DNA of 64,000 bases from positions 75,617 to 139,616 of the forward strand of contig NZ_JBISEP010000006.1 in assembly GCF_044383835.1 (NCBI RefSeq), written 5' to 3'. Below, piece by piece: positions 25,702 to 32,846 of this stretch. The notes under the pieces are model-generated. The model was not told the DNA's origin, made no database searches, and saw only the letters and a program-made list of their open reading frames with translations. A program made the translations under genes and the position numbers. The stretch's first letter is position 1. Each line of letters starts with the position of its first letter. Source of the DNA: Paraliobacillus sp044383835. GTDB lineage: Bacteria > Bacillota > Bacilli > Bacillales > Amphibacillaceae.

Positions 25702-26231
25702 ATGTGATTTCAATGATCAGTATATGGATTATACCTGTTATTATTTTGTTGATCCTAATAACTGCAGTAATGAAAAAGCTCCCTAGTTATGAATTGTTTG
25801 TAGAAGGTGGTAAAGAAGGAATAACAATGGCCGTGTCACTTTTACCGTATTTATTAGGAATGATTGTTTCAATCACAATATTTCGTAGTTCTGGAGCAAT
25901 GGATGCTTTAATTAATATGTTCCAGCCAATTCTTCAATGGATTGGTATTCCTAGTGAAATTGTCCCTTTATCATTTACTAGACCGTTATCAGGAACTGCC
26001 GCGTTGGCAATTACTGCCGATTTAATTAAAACCTATGGACCTGACTCTTTTATTGGTAGACTAGCTTCCACCATGCAAGGGAGTACAGATACTACGTTTT
26101 ACATTATCACGGTTTATTTTGGTGCAGTTGGGATTAAGAAAATGGGTGATGCATTAAAAGTTGGACTTATAGCTGATTTTGTTGGTATAATAACATCGAT
26201 TATCATTATTTCAATGGTATTTTCAAATTGA
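25698..26231 (+). CDS. spmB: spore maturation protein B
   Basis: 177 aa, about four membrane helices, same Gate family as SpmA. Recognised by YELFVEGGKEGI, LPYLLGMIVSI, RPLSGTAAL and STMQGSTDTTFYIITVYFGAVGIKK. Forms a membrane pair with SpmA that affects spore-core water content and heat resistance. Last gene of dacB-spmA-spmB. Confidence 0.94.
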   Translation: MNVISMISIWIIPVIILLILITAVMKKLPSYELFVEGGKEGITMAVSLLPYLLGMIVSITIFRSSGAMDALINMFQPILQWIGIPSEIVPLSFTRPLSGTAALAITADLIKTYGPDSFIGRLASTMQGSTDTTFYIITVYFGAVGIKKMGDALKVGLIADFVGIITSIIIISMVFSN

Positions 26232-26233
26232 GG

Positions 26234-26260
26234 CGTTAACACATGTGTTAACGTTATTGT
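26234..26260 (+). terminator. perfect palindrome, probable terminator of dacB-spmAB
   Basis: A 20-bp perfect palindrome (26234-26253, CGTTAACACA and its complement), 2 nt after the spmB stop, followed by TTATTGTTTT. The T tract is broken, so termination may be partial. Confidence 0.6.
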
Positions 26261-26321
26261 TTTGTATAGAAGTTTCTGTCAAAATGGATATGTTAATATA
26301 GAAGGGTACAGTGATGATATA

Positions 26322-27059
26322 ATGACGAATAAACAAGAACGCCTGCAAAAGGTGATTGCTCAAAGTGGGGTAACTTCTAGAAGAAAAGCAGAAAAATTAA
26401 TTGAAGAAGGAAAAGTAAAAGTAAATGGGAAAGTTGTCAATCAACTAGGCACGAAAGTAATACCAGATGATAAAATCGAAGTGAATAATATTCCTCTAGA
26501 AAAAGAAAAACGAGTATATTATATGCTTTATAAACCTAGAGGAGTCATTTCAAGTGTAAAGGATGAGAAAGGAAGAAAAGTAGTATTAGATTTGTTGCCA
26601 AATATTGATCAACGTGTCTATCCGATCGGTCGCCTTGATTATGATACTTCTGGGATTATTTTACTTACTAATGATGGAGAATTTGCTCAGTTATTGATGC
26701 ATCCTAGTTATGAAATAGATAAAGTATATGTAGCAAAAGTAAAAGGGATACCAACAAATGATGCATTAAAACAATTAAAAAAAGGGGTGCAAGCAGATGG
26801 CGAACGATTAAAGGCGGTACATGCTCAACTCCTATCAACAGATCGAACAAAAAACACCGCTATTATTGAATTAACACTTCATCAAGGTAAGAATCGTCAA
26901 GTTCGTAGAATGTTTGAAAAAATTGATTTTCCAGTAATGAAATTGAAACGAGAAAGATATAGCTTTCTCACACTTCAAGGATTACAACCAGGCGAATTTC
27001 GAGAATTAACACCGTATGAAATTAAGCAACTTAGACACGTTGCTACAAAGGGTAAATAA
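26322..27059 (+). CDS. rluB: 23S rRNA pseudouridine synthase RluB
   Basis: 245 aa. Makes pseudouridine in the peptidyl-transferase region of 23S rRNA. An S4 RNA-binding domain (LQKVIAQSGVTSRRKAEKLIEEGKVKVNG, about 8-36) precedes the catalytic RsuA-type domain with PIGRLDYDTSGIILLTNDG, where the Asp after RL is the catalytic residue, and QGKNRQVRRMFE near the end. ATG 26322 gives the usual N-terminus MTNKQERLQK; the open frame starts at 26262. In B. subtilis rluB is followed by resABC, absent here. Confidence 0.92.
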   Translation: MTNKQERLQKVIAQSGVTSRRKAEKLIEEGKVKVNGKVVNQLGTKVIPDDKIEVNNIPLEKEKRVYYMLYKPRGVISSVKDEKGRKVVLDLLPNIDQRVYPIGRLDYDTSGIILLTNDGEFAQLLMHPSYEIDKVYVAKVKGIPTNDALKQLKKGVQADGERLKAVHAQLLSTDRTKNTAIIELTLHQGKNRQVRRMFEKIDFPVMKLKRERYSFLTLQGLQPGEFRELTPYEIKQLRHVATKGK

Positions 27060-27178
27060 TTGATAAAAGAATGAAAAGTCATTCACTTTGTAATTATGTT
27101 AATCAATTATTTATTTTATGAAATAAATATATAGATATATAAATGTAATATGGGGTTAGCTAGGAAGGGGTTATTGGG

Positions 27179-27895
27179 ATGGATGAATTAAACAAAATCC
27201 TCGTCATTGAGGACGAAGAAAGAATTCGAAGATTGTTGAAAATGTATCTTGAACGTGAAGGTTATGCTATTGATGAAGCAAGTGATGGAGATAAAGGTCT
27301 CCAATTAGCAATGGATAATGACTATTCATTGATTCTTTTGGATTTAATGCTACCAAAAAAAGATGGCATTGAAGTTTGTAAAGCATTGCGAACTAAGAAA
27401 ACAACACCAATTATTATGCTTACAGCCAAAGGAGAGGAAGCTAATCGAGTAGAAGGTTTCGAAGTAGGGACGGACGATTATATTGTAAAGCCATTTAGTC
27501 CAAGGGAAGTGGTTTTAAGAGTAAAAGCACTATTACGTAGATCTGCTACTACCTCTTTAACGAATGTAAGCACGACAACAAAAGATGTATTAGAGTTTGA
27601 GCACATTGTAATAGACAATGATGCTCATCGAGTATTAGCGGATGGACAAGAAGTTAATTTAACACCTAAAGAATACGAGTTATTACTTTTTTTAGCTAGT
27701 TCACCAGATAAAGTATTTGATCGAGAGCAATTATTAAAAGAAGTATGGCAATACGAATTTTTTGGTGATTTGCGAACCGTTGATACACACGTCAAGCGTC
27801 TACGTGAAAAGTTAAATAAAGTTTCAGAAGGTGCAGGTAAAATGATTTTGACTGTTTGGGGTGTAGGTTACAAGTTTGAAGTGACAGATGAATGA
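27179..27895 (+). CDS. resD: two-component response regulator ResD
   Basis: 238 aa, OmpR/PhoB type. Receiver domain with acidic pocket Glu11-Asp12 and phosphorylated Asp55 (LLDLMLP), then a winged-helix DNA-binding domain from about residue 135 (LTPKEYELLLFLA, DLRTVDTHVKRLREKL, GVGYKFE). ResD switches on anaerobic and respiratory genes in Bacilli. Its 3' end overlaps resE by 4 nt. It begins this two-gene unit directly after rluB; resA, resB and resC are not between them. Confidence 0.94.
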   Translation: MDELNKILVIEDEERIRRLLKMYLEREGYAIDEASDGDKGLQLAMDNDYSLILLDLMLPKKDGIEVCKALRTKKTTPIIMLTAKGEEANRVEGFEVGTDDYIVKPFSPREVVLRVKALLRRSATTSLTNVSTTTKDVLEFEHIVIDNDAHRVLADGQEVNLTPKEYELLLFLASSPDKVFDREQLLKEVWQYEFFGDLRTVDTHVKRLREKLNKVSEGAGKMILTVWGVGYKFEVTDE

Positions 27896-29640
27896 TTTTT
27901 CTACGTGGTGTTGTCGTTAAACTATGGTTTACTTTTTTAATTGTCATTTTTGTTGTTTTAGCGATCATTAGCTTTTTATTACTTGAATTTTTTAATGGCT
28001 ATCATTTAAACCAAGCAGAAAATCAACTACTCAATCAAACAACCAAAATTGCTGCATTATTGGAAGATACTTCTCATCAAATGGATATCGATAAAATTGC
28101 AGAAACAATAAAAGATGATAGTAGCCGTATTACCATTGTTTTGAATGATGGTAATACGTGGACTTCTTCTAGTGATGAAGATTTGCCAATGATCACAGTT
28201 GAATGGCTTAAAGAAAATGATAAATTTAACTCGGTTATCACACACGAAAACAGTGTAACTGACCAAGTGACTTTACCATCTAACATGGAAGTTTTAATGG
28301 CTGGATCAAGTCTTTATGATGGAAAGGGTGCAGTATTTGCCTATCAATCTTCTGAAGTAGTTGCCAAAACAACGAAACAAACAAGTGAAATAATCTTATT
28401 AGCTGCAGGAATCGCAATTGTATTAATGACTATCTTCGCTTTCTTTTTATCTACACGTATTACGCAACCGTTAATTAAGATGAGGGAAGGGGCATTAGAG
28501 CTAGCTAAAGGTGAATTTAAAACGAGGGTGCCTATCTTAACACATGATGAAATTGGGGAACTTGCCATGGCTTTTAATCGGATGGGAAGACAACTAAATT
28601 ACCATATTGAAGCCTTGAGTCAAGAAAAAGAACAATTATATAGTATTCTACGTTCCATGGCTGATGGCGTGTTAACATTTAATCGAGAAGCTGAAATTAT
28701 CCTTTCTAATCCACCCGCACAGAAATTCTTACATGATTGGCGATATGAATACGATGTAGATTCAGTAAATTTTTTACCGGAAGACATATTACTTTTGTTA
28801 AAAAAAGTTATTGCTTCAGAAACCGAACAAGCCCAAGAAGTTACTGTACAAGGACGGAATTGGGTGATGGTTATGACTCCTTTATATGCTGAAACTAAGG
28901 TTCGTGGAGTTGTGGCCATCATACGTGATATGACAGAAGAGCGTAAAATGGATCAGCTACGTGAGGAATTTATTGCAAATGTTTCTCATGAATTACGCAC
29001 ACCTATTGCTATGATGCAAGGGTACAGCGAAGCGATAGTAGATGATATTGCTGTATCTACAGACGAAAAAAATGAGCTGGCATCTATCATTAGAGATGAA
29101 TCGATGCGAATGGGACGTTTAGTGAATGAGTTGTTAGATTTAGCTCGAATAAAAGCCGGTCATGTACAACTGAACAAAGAAAAAATAGATTTAGTGCAGT
29201 TTATTGAACGAATTATCAGGAAGTTTCAGGGTCCGGCTAATGATCAAGGCATCGAGTTAGATGGAGCTGTTAAAACAGATGTAGGAATGATGTATGTTGA
29301 TCAAGATCGGATAGAACAAGTTTTGACAAATCTAATTGATAATGCAATGCGCCATACGCAAACAAACGGGAAAGTACAGCTACTTGTTGAAAGTGAGCAT
29401 GAAAAAATACGCTTTTCTATTATCGATACCGGATCTGGTATTTCGGAAGAAGATTTACCTTTTGTATTTGAGCGATTTTATAAAGCGGATAAATCAAGAA
29501 TGAAAACAGAAAAACGCAAAGGCACTGGTCTTGGTTTATCTATTGCAAAAAATATTATTGAAGCACACCATGGTACTATTTCTGTCCAAAGTAAAATAGA
29601 GGAAGGAACGACATTTACCTTCGTGATACCGACGAAATGA
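27892..29640 (+). CDS. resE: sensor histidine kinase ResE
   Basis: 582 aa. Two membrane helices (about 9-30 and 166-187) enclose an extracellular sensor domain. Then come HAMP (about 190-240), a PAS domain (about 250-355), the dimerisation/phosphoacceptor domain with His366 (VSHELRTPIAMMQGY), and the HATPase domain with N box (LIDNAMRHT), G1 (DTGSGI), F (FERFYKAD) and G2 (GTGLGLSIAKNI). Partner of ResD; coupled by an ATGA overlap. A cobalamin riboswitch begins only 10 nt after its stop. Confidence 0.94.
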   Translation: MIFLRGVVVKLWFTFLIVIFVVLAIISFLLLEFFNGYHLNQAENQLLNQTTKIAALLEDTSHQMDIDKIAETIKDDSSRITIVLNDGNTWTSSSDEDLPMITVEWLKENDKFNSVITHENSVTDQVTLPSNMEVLMAGSSLYDGKGAVFAYQSSEVVAKTTKQTSEIILLAAGIAIVLMTIFAFFLSTRITQPLIKMREGALELAKGEFKTRVPILTHDEIGELAMAFNRMGRQLNYHIEALSQEKEQLYSILRSMADGVLTFNREAEIILSNPPAQKFLHDWRYEYDVDSVNFLPEDILLLLKKVIASETEQAQEVTVQGRNWVMVMTPLYAETKVRGVVAIIRDMTEERKMDQLREEFIANVSHELRTPIAMMQGYSEAIVDDIAVSTDEKNELASIIRDESMRMGRLVNELLDLARIKAGHVQLNKEKIDLVQFIERIIRKFQGPANDQGIELDGAVKTDVGMMYVDQDRIEQVLTNLIDNAMRHTQTNGKVQLLVESEHEKIRFSIIDTGSGISEEDLPFVFERFYKADKSRMKTEKRKGTGLGLSIAKNIIEAHHGTISVQSKIEEGTTFTFVIPTK

Positions 29641-29649
29641 TGTGCATGG

Positions 29650-29803
29650 AGTATTTGGTGCATAAGTATAGGGAATCTGGTGTAAATCCAGAACTGTCCT
29701 CGCAACTGTAAATGCAAACGAAATGAACGTAACCACTGTATCAGCAAGGTATGGGAAGGGTTCAAAGTAGACAAATGCACAAGTCAGTAGACCTACCAAT
29801 ACT
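29650..29803 (+). ncRNA. cobalamin (AdoCbl) riboswitch aptamer
   Basis: The closing P1 helix pairs AGTATTTGGT (29650-29659) with ACCAATACT (29795-29803). Conserved aptamer blocks appear in order: GGGAATCTGGTGTAAATCC, CTGTCCTCGCAACTGTAA, the B12 box AACCACTG (29731-29738), GGGAAGGG (29753-29760), and AAGTCAGTAGACCTACC near the 3' end. It precedes a DUF4430 lipoprotein and ECF S-component gene. No promoter fits in the 9 nt after resE, so it is read through from resE or from a promoter inside that gene. Confidence 0.95.
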
Positions 29804-29878
29804 CCGAAAACTATCAAACCTTCGAGGGTTGAGCGTTTGATTAAGATTAATAAATGATCAAATAAATAAACGTTTAAT

Positions 29879-29900
29879 CCTCCACTATACTTGTTGGAGG
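29879..29900 (+). promoter_or_regulatory. ribosome-site sequestering hairpin of the cobalamin riboswitch
   Basis: CCTCCA (29879-29884) pairs with TGGAGG (29895-29900), the ribosome binding site of the lipoprotein gene, whose ATG is at 29907. No terminator-like U run lies between aptamer and gene, so regulation is most likely at translation: cobalamin binding would favour the closed hairpin. Confidence 0.75.
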
Positions 29901-29906
29901 TAGAAA

Positions 29907-30284
29907 ATGAAGAAAATAACAAAATTTTTTTTACTATTATTATTGAGTGTGTTTATTGTTGGTTGTGGGCCTAATGAGCAAACAAATAAAGCGAACGAGA
30001 ACGTAACTATAACTATATCTGAGAATAAACAGCAAGAAATAATTTCTGAAAAAGTGATTCAATTAAAAGAAGAAACCAATTTGTTAACTATACTGAAAGA
30101 AAATTTTACTATTGTAGAGGAAGATGGATTTATTACTTCGATTGAAGGAAAAAAGCAAGATGCTAGTGAAAACAGGTATTGGATGTATACAGTTAATGAC
30201 GAGCATGCAAATGTTGGAGCAGGAGAATATGATCTATCTCCAGATGACAAAGTGAATTTTGATTTGCAAGAAGTGAGTTATTAA
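29907..30284 (+). CDS. DUF4430 lipoprotein, probable corrinoid binder
   Basis: 125 aa. Lipoprotein signal peptide with lipobox FIVGC (Cys21), then an acidic DUF4430 domain (about 33-125: VTITISENKQQEIISEK, LLTILKEN, ENRYWMYTVNDEHANVGAGEY, DKVNFDL). The same domain type forms the C-terminal part of mammalian intrinsic factor and transcobalamin. The cobalamin riboswitch directly upstream and the ECF S component directly downstream make cobalamin or another corrinoid the likely ligand. Surface anchoring is inferred from the lipobox. Binding itself is unproven. Overlaps the next gene by one base (TAATG). Confidence 0.85.
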   Translation: MKKITKFFLLLLLSVFIVGCGPNEQTNKANENVTITISENKQQEIISEKVIQLKEETNLLTILKENFTIVEEDGFITSIEGKKQDASENRYWMYTVNDEHANVGAGEYDLSPDDKVNFDLQEVSY

Positions 30285-30787
30285 TGTCAAAAACGTACCG
30301 AATAACTTTAATTGCAATGCTAACTGGAATGGCAATTAGTGGACGATTTATATTTCAGTTTATACCTAACGTACAGCCAGTAACATCACTTGTGATATTA
30401 ACTGGTTTTTTTTTCGGTCCAGCCTCGGCAATTTTTCTAGGTGTCATCACAGTGTATGTAACTAATTTATTTATGGGAATGGGGATTTGGACTTTTTGGC
30501 AAATAGCTGCCTATATCTTTATTGGATTATTAAGTGGTATCATCGGTTTTAAGTTGAAAAGAAACCAGTTTATTGTATTGATCTTTTTATCAATTGCTTC
30601 AGGTTTTTTGTATGGTCTGTTCTTTGCTTTAACAAATTATATGATTACGGGATTCTTTTGGGGTTATTATTTAAGTGGTTTGCTATTCGATGGCTATCAT
30701 GCTTTTGGTAATGTACTATTTATACTTGCAAGTTATAAACCGTTTAAATATTTAGCAAATCGATATAAATATATCCATCAATTATAG
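30284..30787 (+). CDS. ECF transporter S component, probable cobalamin uptake
   Basis: 167 aa, five to six membrane helices, small S-component fold (ITLIAMLTGMAISGRFIFQFIPNVQPVTSLVILTG at the start). S components bind a vitamin and share a common energising module; no ecfA or ecfT genes are nearby, so it would use the shared module encoded elsewhere, as in group II ECF systems. Substrate is inferred from the cobalamin riboswitch and the DUF4430 partner. It stands where sigX would begin in B. subtilis. Confidence 0.85.
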   Translation: MSKTYRITLIAMLTGMAISGRFIFQFIPNVQPVTSLVILTGFFFGPASAIFLGVITVYVTNLFMGMGIWTFWQIAAYIFIGLLSGIIGFKLKRNQFIVLIFLSIASGFLYGLFFALTNYMITGFFWGYYLSGLLFDGYHAFGNVLFILASYKPFKYLANRYKYIHQL

Positions 30788-30849
30788 AAAGTATGTAACT
30801 TTAAACAAATGTAAAACGACTGATTAATGAATGACGGGAGTTCTTGTAA

Positions 30850-31298
30850 ATGAAGACCACTTTCGAGTCACTGTACGATAACTATCATAACGATATAAAA
30901 AATATATTTCAATATATTTTTTATATCGTTAAAAACGTGAACAAGCAGAAGATATTATTCTAGTAGTGTATATGAAAGTTCTGAAGTCTATGCAGACTTT
31001 TAGAGGGGATAGTAGTGAAAAAAACTTGGTTATTTTCAATTGCTAGACATACAACTTTAGATTTTTTTCGAAAGCGAAATCGGGTGAATGATTTTTTTCC
31101 TGGGAAACGGAGGAGCAAACATTACCAAATCACAACGCATTACCAGAAGAAATGGTTGTAATAGATGATGAAATGAAGCATATTTATGATAAATTAAATC
31201 AATGTAGTGAAGATCAGAAGCAGATTATTATATTACGTTATATCCAATCATTCTCGATTCAAGAGACCGCAGCTATCATGTTTAGGAAATTTTATTGA
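30850..31298 (+). pseudogene. sigX: decayed ECF sigma factor SigX
   Basis: Three reading frames together rebuild most of a SigX protein. Frame A from ATG 30850: KTTFESLYDNYHNDI, then YIFYIVKN and a stop at 30961. Frame B from about 30938: EQAEDIILVVYMKVLKSMQ, TFRGDSSEK, stop at 31045. Frame C from about 31023: TWLFSIARHTTLDFFRKRN. Then back in another frame from about 31110: ALPEEMVVIDDEMKHIYDKL, NQCSEDQKQIIILRYIQSF, SIQETAAIMF, stop at 31296. Regions 2 and most of 4 are visible; the last recognition helix is lost and no rsiX follows. In B. subtilis sigX-rsiX lies directly after resE, so the position supports the call. At least three frameshifts make it inactive. Confidence 0.85.
30888..30931. 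repeat. 20-bp perfect hairpin inside the sigX remnant
   Basis: The left arm (30888-30907, TAACGATATAAAAAATATAT) is the exact reverse complement of the right arm (30912-30931), around a TTCA loop. No U run follows. It coincides with two or more extra residues compared with SigX, so it may be a mutational product. Confidence 0.85.
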
Positions 31299-31369
31299 AT
31301 GCTTTTCTTTGGAATCATTATAGTAGAAGAACAATAAGAATAAAAACCCTATTGTTCTTAACGAAAACA

Positions 31370-31618
31370 TTAGTCGAATAATAAAGGATTGCCATTAAAA
31401 CATTTTTTTGATAATTTAATCGAGTCTGTTGGACAACCTTCATATGCATCGAGCATATCATCCTCTAATACTTCAGGGATTTCGACAATACCTTGATTAT
31501 CATCTAAAAGTACATAGGCAATTCCTTCATCATCATAATCATATATATCAGGAGCAGAAGCACCACATGCTCCACATGCAATGCAAGTTTCTTTATCAAC
31601 GATTGTATAGTAAGCCAT
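31370..31618 (-). CDS. fer: 4Fe-4S ferredoxin
   Basis: 82 aa. Small acidic electron carrier of the Bacillus Fer type. Cluster ligands are Cys12, Cys15 and Cys18 (TCIACGACGAS) and the distant Cys before Pro in YEGCPTDSI. APDIYDYDDEGIAYV is the usual following segment. Likely serves cytochrome P450s, desaturases or other reductases. AAAGGTG site. It diverges from ypbB-recS, as in B. subtilis. Confidence 0.94.
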   Translation of the reverse strand: MAYYTIVDKETCIACGACGASAPDIYDYDDEGIAYVLLDDNQGIVEIPEVLEDDMLDAYEGCPTDSIKLSKKCFNGNPLLFD

Positions 31619-31778
31619 AATGATGCACCTTTCAATGAATTAAAGTTATCTTGTCCAATTTTACATCTGATTTCTCTCTTTTGCAATATTCACTTATAAA
31701 AGGCTTCATGGTATGGTATGATCAGATGATTTTTAAAAAAATCGAATGATGTGTTTTTATGTAAGGTTAAATAAGAAG

Positions 31779-32846
31779 GTGATTATACTGTTTTTTTATA
31801 TCCTATTAGAATGTTTGTATAAAATAAGCGAAGAAAGAACAACAGCTTCTGTTTATCATTTGTTAAAAGGTAAACGATCAAGCCAAACGATTCAGGATGC
31901 TAATATTTATCAGCTTTCTAGTTATTTCGGGATTTTAAAACATCTGAATCGTTCAGTTTTTGAACAAGCCATTGTTGCTTTGAAAGAAAAAGAATTGCTT
32001 ACAATAAAAGAAAATAACATAGCTGTTCCAACGATAAAAGGTGTTCGGTATCTAGTGTCACATAAAAATCAATTTCCTATCGGATTTTTTAATGGAATGG
32101 AATTTTCGAGTGAAATTGATGCATTTTATACGAAATTGCAATTAGCAATTCAAACATATTCGAATGTAGCCAACGATAATCATCAATTTATTCCTATAAC
32201 TGACGATAGATTGATACAAGAATTTGTAAAAAAACATTATCACTATCATATTAGTAATTTAGATGGATGGTTGTATGATGTATACCAAGAGTTATTGCGT
32301 TTTTTAGATCAATTACCTTCTGAACAAGCACAGTTATTCGTTGATAGATTAAGTGGTTATAATAAGATTGGTTTGTCACTAAATCAATTAGCCTATAAAA
32401 ATAGTATGTCAACAACCGATGTATCACTAAATTTGACCTGTATCCTTCACCAACTATATGCTTATTTAAAAACTGAGAGCAATCGAACACTTCAGTTAAG
32501 TAGATTTGTTTCTGCTAATCGTCAAACTTTGGTGATTACGCAATCTGCACAACAAACAAACCAATGGTTACTAAAAGGCTTTTCTATTGCTCAAATTGCA
32601 AAGATTAGAAAACTAAAATTAAGTACAATTGAAGATCATATTATAGAAATTGCTTATGCGGATCCGCAATTTAATTTATCATTGTTTATTGACGATCCAA
32701 CATACGATACTATTTCAACCGCTATTAAGCAAACAAATACAACAAAATTAAAAGAGATCAAAGAAATGCTAAATGATAAATATAATTATTTTCAAATTCG
32801 CTTAGTTTTAGCTTATGTTAAAGATCGAAAAAGGAGTATAAAATAA
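31779..32846 (+). CDS. ypbB: YpbB helix-turn-helix protein
   Basis: 355 aa with the start given. Recognised by ISEERTTASVYHLLKGKRSSQTIQD near the N-terminus and by a C-terminal helix-turn-helix (LLKGFSIAQIAKIRKLKLSTIEDHIIEIA) of the type found at RecQ C-termini. It precedes the RecQ-like helicase with a one-base overlap and probably works with it. The start is unsettled: ATG 31746 has no ribosome site; GTG 31779 has a weak AAGG upstream and gives a family-like length; CTG 31788 sits 6 nt after a good AAGGTG. Confidence 0.85.
   Translation: MIILFFYILLECLYKISEERTTASVYHLLKGKRSSQTIQDANIYQLSSYFGILKHLNRSVFEQAIVALKEKELLTIKENNIAVPTIKGVRYLVSHKNQFPIGFFNGMEFSSEIDAFYTKLQLAIQTYSNVANDNHQFIPITDDRLIQEFVKKHYHYHISNLDGWLYDVYQELLRFLDQLPSEQAQLFVDRLSGYNKIGLSLNQLAYKNSMSTTDVSLNLTCILHQLYAYLKTESNRTLQLSRFVSANRQTLVITQSAQQTNQWLLKGFSIAQIAKIRKLKLSTIEDHIIEIAYADPQFNLSLFIDDPTYDTISTAIKQTNTTKLKEIKEMLNDKYNYFQIRLVLAYVKDRKRSIK

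Noticed and set aside
27060..27120. TTCACTTTGTAATT before resD as a ResD autoregulatory site
   Set aside because: Only partial similarity to the TTTGTGAAT-like site in a very AT-rich stretch; a chance match cannot be excluded.
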